Under the pieces are notes generated by a model that saw only the letters and a list, made by a program, of their open reading frames with translations, was not told where the DNA came from and did no database searches. Shown here one piece after another: positions 34,824 through 42,843 of a stretch of 64,000 nt of DNA. The number at the start of each line of letters is the position of its first letter. Position 1 is the stretch's first letter. This stretch comes from Phycicoccus sp. M110.8. GTDB taxonomy: Bacteria; Actinomycetota; Actinomycetes; Actinomycetales; Dermatophilaceae. Location of the stretch: contig NZ_JAWDIC010000001.1 of NCBI RefSeq assembly GCF_032464895.1, forward strand, positions 1,364,001 to 1,428,000, read 5' to 3'. The position numbers and the translations under genes were made by a program.

Positions 34824-35816
34824 TCAGACGAAGAGGTGGATGACCCAGAAGCCGAGGGCGGCGACGATGCCGGCGCCGGGGAAGGTCAGGACCCACGCGC
34901 CGACGATGTTGCCGGCCACGCCCCACCGCACGGCCGAGAGCCGCTTGGTCGCCCCGACACCCATGATCGCCGAGGTGATCGTGTGCGTCGTCGAGATCGG
35001 GGCGCCGAACGCCAGGCCCGCGACGTACAGGATCGAGGCCGCGGTCGTCTCGGCGGCGAAGCCCTGCGGCGGGTCGAGGTGGATGATGCGGCGGCCGAGG
35101 GTGCGCATGATCCGCCAGCCACCGGCATACGTGCCGAGGGAGATGACCACCGCGGAGATGAGCAGCACCCACAGCGGCACGTTGTTGCCCGAGTGGTACC
35201 CACCGACGGTGAGGGCGAGGACGACCACGCCGACCGTCTTGGACGCGTCCTGCAGGCCGTGGCCGAACGCCATCGCGGCGGCCGACGCGGTCTGCGCGTA
35301 GCGGAACCCTCGCGACACCTTGCCGGGCTGGGCGCCCCGGAAGAGCCACAGGATCACGGTCATCACGATGTAGCCGAGGATCACGCCGACGATCGGCGAG
35401 AGCACCATCGGGATGACGACCTTCTCCCAGATGCCGTGCCACTTCACGGTGGCGCCGGCAGCCAGGGCCGCACCGCCGAGCCCGCCGATGAGGGCGTGCG
35501 AGGACGACGAGGGCAGGCCGTACCACCAGGTGAGCAGGTTCCACCCGATGGCGCCGATGAGCGCGGCCGCGACGATGACCAGGCCCGTCGTGCCCACGGG
35601 GGCGTCGATGATGCCCTTGCCCACGGTGTCGGCGACCTTCTTGCCGAAGAACGCACCGCAGAGGTTGGCGACGGCAGCCATGGCGAGGGCGACGCGCGGG
35701 GTGAGCGCGCGCGTCGACACCGAGGTGGCGATCGCGTTGGCGGCGTCGTGGAAGCCGTTGGTGTAGTTGAACCCCATCGCCAGGGCGATGACGATCCCGA
35801 CCGGAAGCCATTCCAT
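34824..35816 (-). CDS. pit: PiT-family low-affinity phosphate transporter
   Basis: Predicted 330 aa. The family signature GFNYTNGFHDAANAIATSVS is at about residues 15-34, and the second half-repeat begins GVAGNIVGAWVLTFPGAGIV. About eight to ten membrane helices. It imports metal-phosphate by symport with protons and lacks the ATP requirement of Pst. It is preceded by its DUF47 accessory gene with an 8-bp gap, so both are one operon. Confidence 0.95.
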   Translation of the reverse strand: MEWLPVGIVIALAMGFNYTNGFHDAANAIATSVSTRALTPRVALAMAAVANLCGAFFGKKVADTVGKGIIDAPVGTTGLVIVAAALIGAIGWNLLTWWYGLPSSSSHALIGGLGGAALAAGATVKWHGIWEKVVIPMVLSPIVGVILGYIVMTVILWLFRGAQPGKVSRGFRYAQTASAAAMAFGHGLQDASKTVGVVVLALTVGGYHSGNNVPLWVLLISAVVISLGTYAGGWRIMRTLGRRIIHLDPPQGFAAETTAASILYVAGLAFGAPISTTHTITSAIMGVGATKRLSAVRWGVAGNIVGAWVLTFPGAGIVAALGFWVIHLFV

Positions 35817-35824
35817 GAGGTGGC

Positions 35825-36451
35825 TCAGGACTCCTTGACCGCGATGCTCTCGACCTTGTGCGCGACGCTCTCGAACGCGTCGGCCGCGGCCTCGAGCTCC
35901 TCGACGACCTCCTTGAGCTTCATGATGGTGATGGCGTCGTTGCCGAAGTCACCGTTGAAGAGGCCCGCGAGGAGGCGGCGGTAGGTCTGGTCGGCCTGGT
36001 TCTCGAGGCGGTTGATCTCGATCCAGTACTCGGAGAGGTCCTTCATCGAGCGCAGCCGCGGCATGGCCTCGGCAGTGAGCTCGGACATCCGGGAGAGCAC
36101 CTCGACCTGGTCGGACACGCCGGCCGGGAGGTCGCCCACGCGGTAGAGCACGATGAGGTCGACGGCCGCGTCCATGAGGTCCATGCAGTCGTCGAGCGCG
36201 GAGGCCAGGCCGTGGATGTCCTCGCGGTCGAACGGCGTGATGAACGAGCTGTTGACCTTGCGGATGATCTCGTGGGTCGCCTCGTCGGCGGCGTGCTCGA
36301 TCTCGCGCATGCGGGTCGCGATCGAGTCGCGCTCCTCGGTCCCGGCGCCGAGCATCTTGGTCAGCTCACGCGAGCCCTCGACGAGGTTCGATGCGGACTT
36401 GGCGAACAGGTCGTAGAAGCTGTTCTCCTGGGGGGTGAGGCGAAAGCCCAC
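35825..36451 (-). CDS. DUF47 (PhoU-like) Pit accessory protein
   Basis: Predicted 208 aa all-helical PhoU-like protein: FYDLFAKSASNLVEGSRELT, EIEHAADEATHEIIRKVNSS and FITPFDREDIHGLASALDDC, the DUF47 hallmark. In bacteria this protein is found beside Pit transporters and modulates them. Start ATG 36451; GGAGAG is upstream. Confidence 0.93.
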   Translation of the reverse strand: MGFRLTPQENSFYDLFAKSASNLVEGSRELTKMLGAGTEERDSIATRMREIEHAADEATHEIIRKVNSSFITPFDREDIHGLASALDDCMDLMDAAVDLIVLYRVGDLPAGVSDQVEVLSRMSELTAEAMPRLRSMKDLSEYWIEINRLENQADQTYRRLLAGLFNGDFGNDAITIMKLKEVVEELEAAADAFESVAHKVESIAVKES

Positions 36452-36550
36452 GGTTCTCTCCGGTCATGCGGGGGGATGGCCGGAGACGATGCTACGGGCA
36501 AGGGCGCTCAGGAGCGCAACCCGGCTGGGTGCAGGTCGGACGGGTACAGG

Positions 36551-36769
36551 TCAGACGTGCAGGCGGGCGGACGAACGGTGCGGCGCCGCCGGACCGCCCT
36601 CGGGCGCGCTGCGGTGGCCCCTGACCAGGCCCAGGGCGCGGTCGATCTCCTCGTCGGTGAGGGGTCGCTCGCTCGCGGATGCCGCGACCACGAGGTCCCC
36701 GACGAGCTCGATCTCGTCCTGCAGGGCGTCGTCGGTGAGGTCGCCACCGGCGTCCGGGTCCGTGGTCAT
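36551..36769 (-). CDS. Small conserved protein with LTDEEIDRALG motif
   Basis: Predicted 72 aa acidic protein. DDALQDEIELVGDLVVAA and PLTDEEIDRALGLVRGH are familiar from short actinobacterial hypothetical proteins. The function is unknown to me; the C-terminus is low complexity. It is divergent from the zinc-knuckle gene, with a palindrome at 36871 between them. Confidence 0.7.
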   Translation of the reverse strand: MTTDPDAGGDLTDDALQDEIELVGDLVVAASASERPLTDEEIDRALGLVRGHRSAPEGGPAAPHRSSARLHV

Positions 36770-36870
36770 GGAACGACGCTAACCGAGCGGCCCGTGCGCA
36801 GGGCAGTCTCCTTTGCCATCTCTTGACCGCCGGGACCGCAGAACCACCCATCCGAGTCATGGAATCCGGT

Positions 36871-36884
36871 AGTGACTAGTTACT
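36871..36884. promoter_or_regulatory. Palindrome AGTGACTAGTTACT
   Basis: A 14-bp near-perfect palindrome (AGTGACTAGTTACT, one mismatched pair) in an A+T-richer spot, 25 bp upstream of the 36909 start and about 100 bp from the divergent 36769 start. It looks like an operator or promoter element; the binder is unknown. Confidence 0.4.
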
Positions 36885-36908
36885 CCCCCCGTGCCGGATG
36901 ATGGGCGT

Positions 36909-37178
36909 ATGCCGGGCACCGAGCCGTTGCCGTCCCCTGCGGGCGGCCTCCCTGCCGTCACACCGAGCGGCGCCGTCGAGGTGGTGCTGGAGGAGCGGGG
37001 CTCCTTCGCGCACGCGACCTGCGCAGCGTGCGGCTGGTCCGGCCCGGGACGGCGGTCACGCGCGACAGCCCGCGACGACGCCGAGACCCATGCCGCGGCC
37101 TGCCCGGGGGGACGGGCCGCCACCGCTCAGCCGGCGGGCGCACCGAGGGCTCCTGCACCGAGGGCGCCGGCACCATGA
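36909..37178 (+). CDS. Small zinc-knuckle-like protein
   Basis: Predicted 89 aa. The motif CAACGWSGPGRRSR then ARDDAETHAAAC gives Cys-x2-Cys...His-x4-Cys, a plausible single zinc site. The ends are Pro/Ala-rich. The related pattern CPTCGALVGNREEY recurs in the small protein at 43241. No known function. GTG 36891 is an alternative start. Confidence 0.65.
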   Translation: MPGTEPLPSPAGGLPAVTPSGAVEVVLEERGSFAHATCAACGWSGPGRRSRATARDDAETHAAACPGGRAATAQPAGAPRAPAPRAPAP

Positions 37179-37299
37179 CCGGACGGATGTCGTGCGCCGG
37201 GCCGGGAGCGCCTCACGGCGCGTGGCCGCTCGTAGCGGCTTCAGTTGGGACCCGGGGCTACCGCGGCCCGGCGCACGTCCGACTGTAACCCGCGCATGC

Positions 37300-37345
37300 C
37301 GGGGAATGTTCCCCGAGCCCACGAGGCCCCGTGCCGCAAGGGGCC
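37300..37345. terminator. Two hairpins between convergent genes
   Basis: CGGGGAA-TG-TTCCCCG forms a 7-bp stem with a 2-nt gap (37300-37315); GGCCCC (37325-37330) pairs with GGGGCC (37340-37345). They lie between the convergent 37178 and 37348 ends. Confidence 0.45.
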
Positions 37346-37347
37346 GT

Positions 37348-37995
37348 TCAGGTGAGCTCTCCTGCGCGCCACAGGTGGGCGCCGGCCTCGAGGTCCTCCG
37401 CCGTGGTGAGCATGTTCGCGGCCCGCCGGGTCTGCCGGCCGGCCGCCTCGCGGTCTGTCACGTCCGTGCTGTGGGCCCGGTCGGCACGACCCGCCGCGAC
37501 GACCCGGCAGAACGCCGCCGCCCGCTGCAGCGCCAGGTCGAGGTCTCCCGAGAACACCCCGCGCAGGACCGTGTCGGTGAGGGCCTGCAGCTCCGCCGGG
37601 CCGGGCGGCTCGGCGACGCCGGCGACGACGTGGTTGACGTCGGTGAAGCGCATCCCGGCGGCGTAGTCGGCGCTGGCCTCCTCGGGGTTGCGCTGCACCC
37701 ACTCGCGAAGCGCGTAGAGCCGCCACAGCACGCCCGGCAGGCTGCGGGCCGGGCGGTCGGCCCACAGCTCCGCCACGGTCGACAGCCCGAGCTCGTCGAC
37801 GAGCGAGACGAGTCGCTCCGTGAGCGCCGGGTCCTCCGCGGCCCGCCCGGTGCCGACGAGCACCGCCGCGGTCTCGTGGGCGATCTCGGTCACCTGGGCG
37901 GGGTCGGGGACGGTGCCGCCCTGGGTCTCCATGGCGGCGGGGCTGAAGAAGGCGGGGCGGCGGGGGTTGTCACGTCCGCTGGGCTCGTTGCGCAT
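37348..37995 (-). CDS. Conserved actinobacterial helical protein, unknown function
   Basis: Predicted 215 aa. N-terminal MRNEPSGRDNPRRPAFFSPA, then a helical domain of about 180 residues with AELWADRPARSLPGVLWRLY and LREWVQRNPEEASADYAAGM. I have seen similar proteins annotated only as hypothetical in actinobacteria. It has no signal peptide or membrane span and no catalytic motif I can name. It lies downstream of the zf-TFIIB gene on the same strand. Confidence 0.78.
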   Translation of the reverse strand: MRNEPSGRDNPRRPAFFSPAAMETQGGTVPDPAQVTEIAHETAAVLVGTGRAAEDPALTERLVSLVDELGLSTVAELWADRPARSLPGVLWRLYALREWVQRNPEEASADYAAGMRFTDVNHVVAGVAEPPGPAELQALTDTVLRGVFSGDLDLALQRAAAFCRVVAAGRADRAHSTDVTDREAAGRQTRRAANMLTTAEDLEAGAHLWRAGELT

Positions 37996-38047
37996 CGCCG
38001 TCCATCCTCCCACCGCTGCGCCGGGGAGGCCGGTGTCGGAGCGCAGG

Positions 38048-38428
38048 TCAGTCGAACAGCTCGCTGAGGAAGGACTTGCGCCGCCGCTGGCCGTGGGAGC
38101 CGTAGGGCGACTTGGACGTGGCCCGGTACGGCGCGGGGTGGCCCTGCGCAGGGGGCTGCTGCCAGGGGTTCTGGCCCTGCTGGTACTGCGGCTGCCGCTG
38201 GTACTGCTGCCCCTGATATGGCGGCTGCCCCTGGTACTGCTCGCCCTGGGGCGGCCCGGCCTGGGGCGGCACCTGCGCGTGCCAGGCGTTCTCCGCCGCC
38301 ACGAGCGCCTCGAGCTCACCGCGGTCGAGGAACAGCCCGCCGCACCCGGTGCACTGGTCGACGTGGACCTGGTTCCGCTCGTAGCTGCGCATCTCGGAAC
38401 CGCACTTGGGACAGGTCAGGGTGCTCAT
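38048..38428 (-). CDS. Zinc-ribbon (zf-TFIIB) protein with Gln/Pro/Tyr-rich tail
   Basis: Predicted 126 aa. The N-terminal zinc ribbon is CPKCGSEMRSYERNQVHVDQ followed by CTGCGGLFLDRGELEAL. A long low-complexity tail follows (Gln/Pro/Tyr/Gly repeats such as QPPYQGQQYQRQPQYQQGQ), ending in the basic RRRKSFLSELFD. It could be a nucleic-acid-associated or phase-separating protein; the role is not known. ATG 38428 starts the ribbon. Confidence 0.85.
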   Translation of the reverse strand: MSTLTCPKCGSEMRSYERNQVHVDQCTGCGGLFLDRGELEALVAAENAWHAQVPPQAGPPQGEQYQGQPPYQGQQYQRQPQYQQGQNPWQQPPAQGHPAPYRATSKSPYGSHGQRRRKSFLSELFD

Positions 38429-38502
38429 GTCCGGCCAACGGGTCGGCCCCTCGAGCGGTTCCGGCGGTCTGCGACCGGGCGGACCGACCTCCAGCGCGGC
38501 GC

Positions 38503-39978
38503 TCAGGCCTGCTCCAGCTCCAGGGCGTGCTCGTCCACGCTGCGCGAGTCGGTGAGCGACAGCGCGCCCCACACGGCGACCACGCCCACCACGGCGGACA
38601 GCACGGCATACGTGATGCGCTCACCGTGGACGAACGACGCGACGAGCTCCGCGCTCCACGCCCCCACCGGCAGCGTGGTCGTGACGAGGACCGCCACGAG
38701 GCTGCCGACCACCGCGATGCCCAGGCTGCTGCCGATCTCCTGGGCCGTGTCGTTGAGGGCGGCGCCGATGGACGTGCGGTTGTGCGGCATGGCCTCGACG
38801 AGCGCCACCGCACAGATCGTCATGACGGTGCGCAGGCCGATGGTCAGGACGACCAGGGATGCCGCGATCGCCGGGTACCCGTGGACGACGCCCCAGGACA
38901 ACCCGGCCAGCGCGCCGGCGAGCAGGACCGCCCCGACGAGGCAGGCGACCCGGTGGCCGAACCGGGCAGCGAGCCCCTCCGACAGCGGCGTCGCCAGCAC
39001 CATGGTGACGATGAGCGGCAGGTTGGCCAGTCCGGCGCGGACCGGGCTCCAGCCGTAGGCGTACTGGAAGAGCAGGATCAGCCCGAACATCACTCCCGCC
39101 ATGGCGATCGCCGTGCCGACCTGGGCCACGGCTGCGCCGCGGACCGTGCGGTGCGACAGGAGCCCGAGGTCGAGCATCGGGAACGCGGTCCGGCGCTCCC
39201 GGCGGACGAAGAGGCAGAGAGCGGCGACGGCCGCGACGACGGAGGCGATGGTGGCCGCCGAGAGCCAGCCGAACTCGACCCCGCTGGTGAGGGACCAGCA
39301 GGCCAGGCCGATCGTCGCGATGCTCAGGCCTGCGCCGGGCAGGTCGAGCCGGTCCCGGGTGAGGTCGTCCGGGCGGTCGGCCGGCACCCCGCGGCGGACG
39401 CCGAGCCAGGCGAGGAGGGCGATGGGTCCGTTGGCCAGCAGCAGCCACTCCCACCGCACGTGGGCGAGGGCGGTGCCGCCGAGCAGCGGGCCGAGGACGA
39501 AGCCGGACATGCCGACGACGATCATCACGGTCATCGCCCGCATCCGCAGGGCCTGCTCGTCGAACAGGCGGAAGACCAGCGAGTTGGTGATGGGCGCCAT
39601 GGCCGCGGCTGCGATGCCGAGCGCGGCACGCAGGCCGATGAGCTCGCCGACGGAGGTCACGGCCACGACGGCCAGGCTGAGCGAGCCGAAGAGCGCGAGA
39701 CCGGCGAGCAGCACCCGGCGGCGCCCCAGGCGGTCCGCGAGGGAACCGGCGGTGAGGAGCAGGCCCCCGAAGGTGAGGGAGTAGGCGCCGGTGACCCACT
39801 GCAGGGCGGTCGTGCCGCTGCCGAGGTCCCGGCCGATCGTGGGCAGGGCGATGGTCAGGAGCGTGTTGTCGACCATCTCGACGAAGAACGCGAGGCACAG
39901 GGCTGCGAGCGGGACCCACGCGGACCGCAGCGAGGTGTGGACGCGGGGGACGGGTGGGGTGGCGGTCGTGGCCGTCAT
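38503..39978 (-). CDS. MFS drug-efflux transporter (DHA2/EmrB-QacA type)
   Basis: Predicted 491 aa with 14 membrane helices. The N-terminal FVEMVDNTLLTIALPTIGRD and GAYSLTFGGLLLTAGSLADR then LGRRRVLLAGL (motif A) are DHA2 hallmarks. It is likely a proton-driven exporter of toxic compounds; the substrate is unknown. It is divergent from a TetR gene, with three operator copies between them, so local repression is expected. Confidence 0.93.
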   Translation of the reverse strand: MTATTATPPVPRVHTSLRSAWVPLAALCLAFFVEMVDNTLLTIALPTIGRDLGSGTTALQWVTGAYSLTFGGLLLTAGSLADRLGRRRVLLAGLALFGSLSLAVVAVTSVGELIGLRAALGIAAAAMAPITNSLVFRLFDEQALRMRAMTVMIVVGMSGFVLGPLLGGTALAHVRWEWLLLANGPIALLAWLGVRRGVPADRPDDLTRDRLDLPGAGLSIATIGLACWSLTSGVEFGWLSAATIASVVAAVAALCLFVRRERRTAFPMLDLGLLSHRTVRGAAVAQVGTAIAMAGVMFGLILLFQYAYGWSPVRAGLANLPLIVTMVLATPLSEGLAARFGHRVACLVGAVLLAGALAGLSWGVVHGYPAIAASLVVLTIGLRTVMTICAVALVEAMPHNRTSIGAALNDTAQEIGSSLGIAVVGSLVAVLVTTTLPVGAWSAELVASFVHGERITYAVLSAVVGVVAVWGALSLTDSRSVDEHALELEQA

Positions 39979-39993
39979 GGGGACCTCCTCTTA

Positions 39994-40046
39994 TCGAACG
40001 CTGTTCGTTAGTCGAACACAGTTCGATAAAATAGAACGATGTTCGA
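39994..40046. promoter_or_regulatory. Three TetR operators between MFS and tetR genes
   Basis: Three palindromes of form (T)CGAAC-N3-GTTCG(A): 39995-40007, 40013-40025 (perfect as a 15-mer with flanking T/A) and 40033-40045 (one mismatch in the left arm). Centres are 18 and 20 bp apart. They cover the promoters of both divergent genes, so the TetR protein can repress the pump and itself. Confidence 0.85.
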
Positions 40047-40088
40047 GAAAACGCAACCGATCGGTTTCCGGTGTGGTGGGATGGCCGC

Positions 40089-40982
40089 ATGAGCCCCCAG
40101 TCGGAGCGTGCCGCCGGACGACCGCCACAGCGCGGCCGACCTGCGGCGAACGGCGGGCGAGGCCCCGCGGGAAGCGGCGGGCAAGGGCAGGCGGGAAGCG
40201 GCGGGCGAGGCCGGGCGGGAAGCGGCGGGCGAGGCCGGGCAGGAAGCGACGGGCGAGGCCCGGCGGGAAGCGGCCGGCCCGACAGCAGGACGGGCGGAGG
40301 TCGTGCCGGGCGCGAGCGCCGCCGGGCCTCGCACTCGCTCGACTCGGTCCTCACCGAGGCGGTGGCCCTGCTCGACGAGTCGGGCGAGCAGGCCCTCACG
40401 TTCCGCGCCCTCGCGGCCCGGCTCGGCGGTGGCGTCGCCAGCATCTACTGGTACGTCTCGAGCCGGGACGAGCTGCTCGACCGGGCCGCCGACCACGTCC
40501 TGGGCGACGTCCTCGACGCGGTCGAGGCCGTCGGCGACGGCGAGCCGATCGAGGACCTGCGCACCATCGCCGTGACGCTCTTCGACGCGATCGTCGACCG
40601 GCCGTGGCTCGGCGCGTACTTCATGCGCGACACCGAGACCCAGCCCAACGCCCTGCGCCTCTACGAGAAGCTGGGCCAGCAGGTGCTGCGCCTCGACCTC
40701 ACGACGCGGCAGCAGTTCCACGCCGTGTCCGCCGTCGTGGGGTTCGTGGTGGGTACCGCGGCCGACATGGGCCAGGACACGCCGGACGTCGTCAGGTCCG
40801 GCGAGGTGGGGCGGGAGGAGTACCTCGAGCGGTATGCCGAGCAGTGGCGGTCCCTCGACCCCGGCCGGTTCCCGTTCATCCACCACGTGGTCGACGAGTT
40901 CGCCGGCCACGACGACGCCGAGCAGTTCCGCGCCGGACTCGACCTGCTCCTCGCGGGCCTGCGGCTCCAGGCAGGGTCCTGA
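40089..40982 (+). CDS. TetR-family repressor with N-terminal Gly/Arg repeat domain
   Basis: Predicted 297 aa. Residues 1-85 are Gly/Arg/Ala/Ser/Pro-rich: an 8-residue repeat (GRGPAGSG-like) in five tandem copies, unusual for a TetR protein. The helix-turn-helix is at about 95-140 (LTFRALAARLGGGVASIYWY, VSSRDELLDRAADHVL), followed by a helical ligand domain. Probably represses itself and the divergent MFS pump through the three palindromes. The start MSPQSERAAG is preceded by no strong Shine-Dalgarno; a start after the repeats cannot be excluded. Confidence 0.88.
   Translation: MSPQSERAAGRPPQRGRPAANGGRGPAGSGGQGQAGSGGRGRAGSGGRGRAGSDGRGPAGSGRPDSRTGGGRAGRERRRASHSLDSVLTEAVALLDESGEQALTFRALAARLGGGVASIYWYVSSRDELLDRAADHVLGDVLDAVEAVGDGEPIEDLRTIAVTLFDAIVDRPWLGAYFMRDTETQPNALRLYEKLGQQVLRLDLTTRQQFHAVSAVVGFVVGTAADMGQDTPDVVRSGEVGREEYLERYAEQWRSLDPGRFPFIHHVVDEFAGHDDAEQFRAGLDLLLAGLRLQAGS
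40156..40275 (+). repeat. Five 24-bp tandem repeats in the TetR N-terminus
   Basis: Units at 40156, 40180, 40204, 40228 and 40252 with consensus GGCGAGGCCGGGCGGGAAGC then GGCG. Only a few mismatches per copy. The period of 24 keeps the frame, so alleles should differ in the number of 8-residue repeats. In frame this encodes a Gly/Arg/Ala/Ser stretch. Confidence 0.88.
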
Positions 40983-40985
40983 GCC

Positions 40986-41012
40986 GTCCCCGCGCGGCTC
41001 GCCGGCGGGGAC
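40986..41012 (+). terminator. Possible terminator after tetR
   Basis: GTCCCCGC (40986-40993) pairs with GCGGGGAC (41005-41012) around an 11-nt loop, just after the stop at 40982. Confidence 0.5.
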
Positions 41013-41097
41013 AGCACCAGTAGCCTGTCCCCGGCGGCGATCGCGGCACGGCTTCCTCGACCATCCGGCAGGGGCTCGCTCGAAGTCCTGATCCCCC

Positions 41098-41170
41098 GGG
41101 CCTCTAGCTCAATTGGCAGAGCTGCGGACTTTTAATCCGTAGGTTGTGGGTTCGAGCCCCACGGGGCCCA
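41098..41170 (+). tRNA. tRNA-Lys (anticodon TTT)
   Basis: 73 nt cloverleaf: acceptor GGGCCTC/GGGGCCC (one T-G pair), D arm GCTC...GAGC, anticodon arm GCGGA-CTTTTAA-TCCGT with anticodon TTT, T arm GTGGG-TTCGAGC-CCCAC, discriminator A. The CCA end is not encoded (CACA follows). The genes that follow to 43.4 kb look accessory. Confidence 0.95.
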
Positions 41171-41251
41171 CACAACCGCAGGTCACGGGCCGCTCTGGGC
41201 CCATCCAGACGTCCCGGGTCATCGAGATCTGGGAGTGCCCCGCAGGGCGCC

Positions 41252-41710
41252 TCAGCCAGCGGCCGTTGCCCTTTGGCCGCTCGACTCCATGAGTGCCTTC
41301 AACCTCTCCAGGGCACGGTGGTCCTCCCGCCGCTCGGCTCGATCCACGAGCTTGTCGAGCGCACCGAGCCGCCAGACCGACTGCCGCCGGCGGCTCAACG
41401 TAACCCGCGTCCCCGAGCCCTCGGCGTCAAAGGTGTACGTCTCCGTTCCCTCGAGAGCCATCGACCACTTGTCAACGATGCGCTTGTTCGCGACGAACTC
41501 GGTGAACACGCCGAAGATCTCGAACTGAACTCCCGGCGCCGGCCTCATCTTCCAGACGTGGAAGGTCCCGACTCCTTCCGGCGTCACGTGTGACTGCGTG
41601 ATTTCTTCCCGACTTGTGGGGTTGAGTGTCAGCCAGTTGCGCGGATCCTTGAACCAGTTGAACACCTGCTCCACTGGCGCCCCGATGTAGACGCTGTGAC
41701 TCTCCGACAT
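41252..41710 (-). CDS. SRPBCC (START/Bet v1-like) protein
   Basis: Predicted 152 aa polyketide-cyclase-like SRPBCC fold: SVYIGAPVEQVFNWFKDPRN, YTFDAEGSGTRVTLSRR. ATG 41710 begins the fold, preceded by GGAGAAG. Binds an unknown hydrophobic ligand. A+T richer and with less extreme codon bias than neighbours, so perhaps acquired. It lies downstream of tRNA-Lys, convergent with it. Confidence 0.8.
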   Translation of the reverse strand: MSESHSVYIGAPVEQVFNWFKDPRNWLTLNPTSREEITQSHVTPEGVGTFHVWKMRPAPGVQFEIFGVFTEFVANKRIVDKWSMALEGTETYTFDAEGSGTRVTLSRRRQSVWRLGALDKLVDRAERREDHRALERLKALMESSGQRATAAG

Positions 41711-41947
41711 GACGGTCTTCTCCTGACGAAGTGGACGAGCTGCGGGACGTCGTGGATGTGGTCCCCCCTCACGTTCGCGCGACAGACCAGGCAGTCGAGA
41801 GGGCCCCTGGTCCCGACGTCCGAGATCGACCAGCCGACGGTGTCCCGGTGCGGCCACCGCGGGCGTCCCACCAAGCCGGACGTCCACTCATGACGAATGC
41901 CTGTCCGTGGCTGTCGCAACGACGGTCGGTCTGGAGGCAACACGTCC

Positions 41948-42385
41948 ATGAAAGCCAACATCTGCTGCTTCGCCGTCGCGTCGGCCCTGACCTTGGGCCT
42001 GACGGCGTGTGGCAGCACGGGCACCAGTTCGTCGGCCTCGTCGACGTCGAGCATGACGATGCCCACGTCGGCGGCCTCGTCGGCGCCCTCGGCGCCCTCG
42101 GCGCCTGCGGCCTCCGCGTCTGCCCCGTCGGCCACCGCGACCGTCAGCTCGATCACCATCAAGGACTTCATGTTCGAGCTCCCGGCACGTGTCAGCCCGG
42201 GATCGCAGGTGAGCATCAAGAACCTCGATGCGCAGGCCCACACGGTGACGTCGAAGAAGGGCGGTTTCGACGTCAAGGTGGACCCGAACGGGACGGCCAC
42301 CCTGACGGCCCCGACGACTCCGGGCAGCTACCCCGTCGTGTGCTCGTTCCACGCGAACATGAGCGCCACGCTGGTCGTCGAGTGA
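41948..42385 (+). CDS. Cupredoxin-domain lipoprotein
   Basis: Predicted 145 aa. The N-terminal signal ends in a lipobox LGLTACGST. A low-complexity Ser/Ala/Pro/Thr linker follows (about residues 21-62). The C-terminal cupredoxin domain has the copper ligands in LDAQAHTVTSKK (His) and PVVCSFHANMSATLVVE (Cys-x2-His-x2-Met), a type 1 blue-copper pattern. Exported, lipid-anchored electron carrier or copper-binding protein. Its stop overlaps the next gene by 4 bp (GTGA). Confidence 0.88.
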   Translation: MKANICCFAVASALTLGLTACGSTGTSSSASSTSSMTMPTSAASSAPSAPSAPAASASAPSATATVSSITIKDFMFELPARVSPGSQVSIKNLDAQAHTVTSKKGGFDVKVDPNGTATLTAPTTPGSYPVVCSFHANMSATLVVE

Positions 42386-42843
42386 GCGCCGCGCCGACCA
42401 CCCGCGCGGGCCGCCGGCGGCACACCCGCAGCCGAGGGACGGTCCTGGTCCGCGGACTGGTGGTCCTCGCCCTGGCGGTGGACGCGGTCGTCCACGCCAG
42501 GCTTGCCGAGGGGTACCAGAACGCCTCGCCCGGCGGCATCGGCACGGGCACCCTCTTCCGGCTCGAGGCGATCGCCGCCACGCTGGCCGCGCTGTGGGTC
42601 TTGTGGCGCGGGAGTCGCGCCGCGTATGCCGCAGCCGCCACCGTCGCCCTGAGCGCGGGGGCCGCCGTGGTGCTGTACCGCTACGTGAATGTGCCCGCCT
42701 TCGGGCCCATCCCTGCGATGTACGAACCCGTCTGGTACTTCCAGAAGTCGCTGAGCGCCGTGGCGGAGCTCGTCGGGGGCCTGGCGGCAGCGGCGGCGTC
42801 GCTACGGCCGTCCGGCACGGTGGGGACCTCCAGGGAGTCCTGA
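42382..42843 (+). CDS. Small multi-span membrane protein coupled to the cupredoxin gene
   Basis: Predicted 153 aa from GTG 42382. Four hydrophobic segments (VLVRGLVVLALAVDAVVHAR, IAATLAALWVLWRGSRAA, AAAATVALSAGAAVVLYRYV, LSAVAELVGGLAAAAASL). No family recognised. The GTGA overlap with the cupredoxin stop argues for a joint role, for example as membrane partner, but this is inference. Confidence 0.72.
   Translation: MSAAPTTRAGRRRHTRSRGTVLVRGLVVLALAVDAVVHARLAEGYQNASPGGIGTGTLFRLEAIAATLAALWVLWRGSRAAYAAAATVALSAGAAVVLYRYVNVPAFGPIPAMYEPVWYFQKSLSAVAELVGGLAAAAASLRPSGTVGTSRES

Noticed and set aside
40156-40275. CRISPR-like array
   Set aside because: Units are contiguous 24-mers without spacers and in frame with the TetR protein; a coding minisatellite.
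41696-41893. Plus-strand 65-codon frame upstream of the cupredoxin gene
   Set aside because: Overlaps the SRPBCC start antisense, no ribosome site, no recognisable motif.
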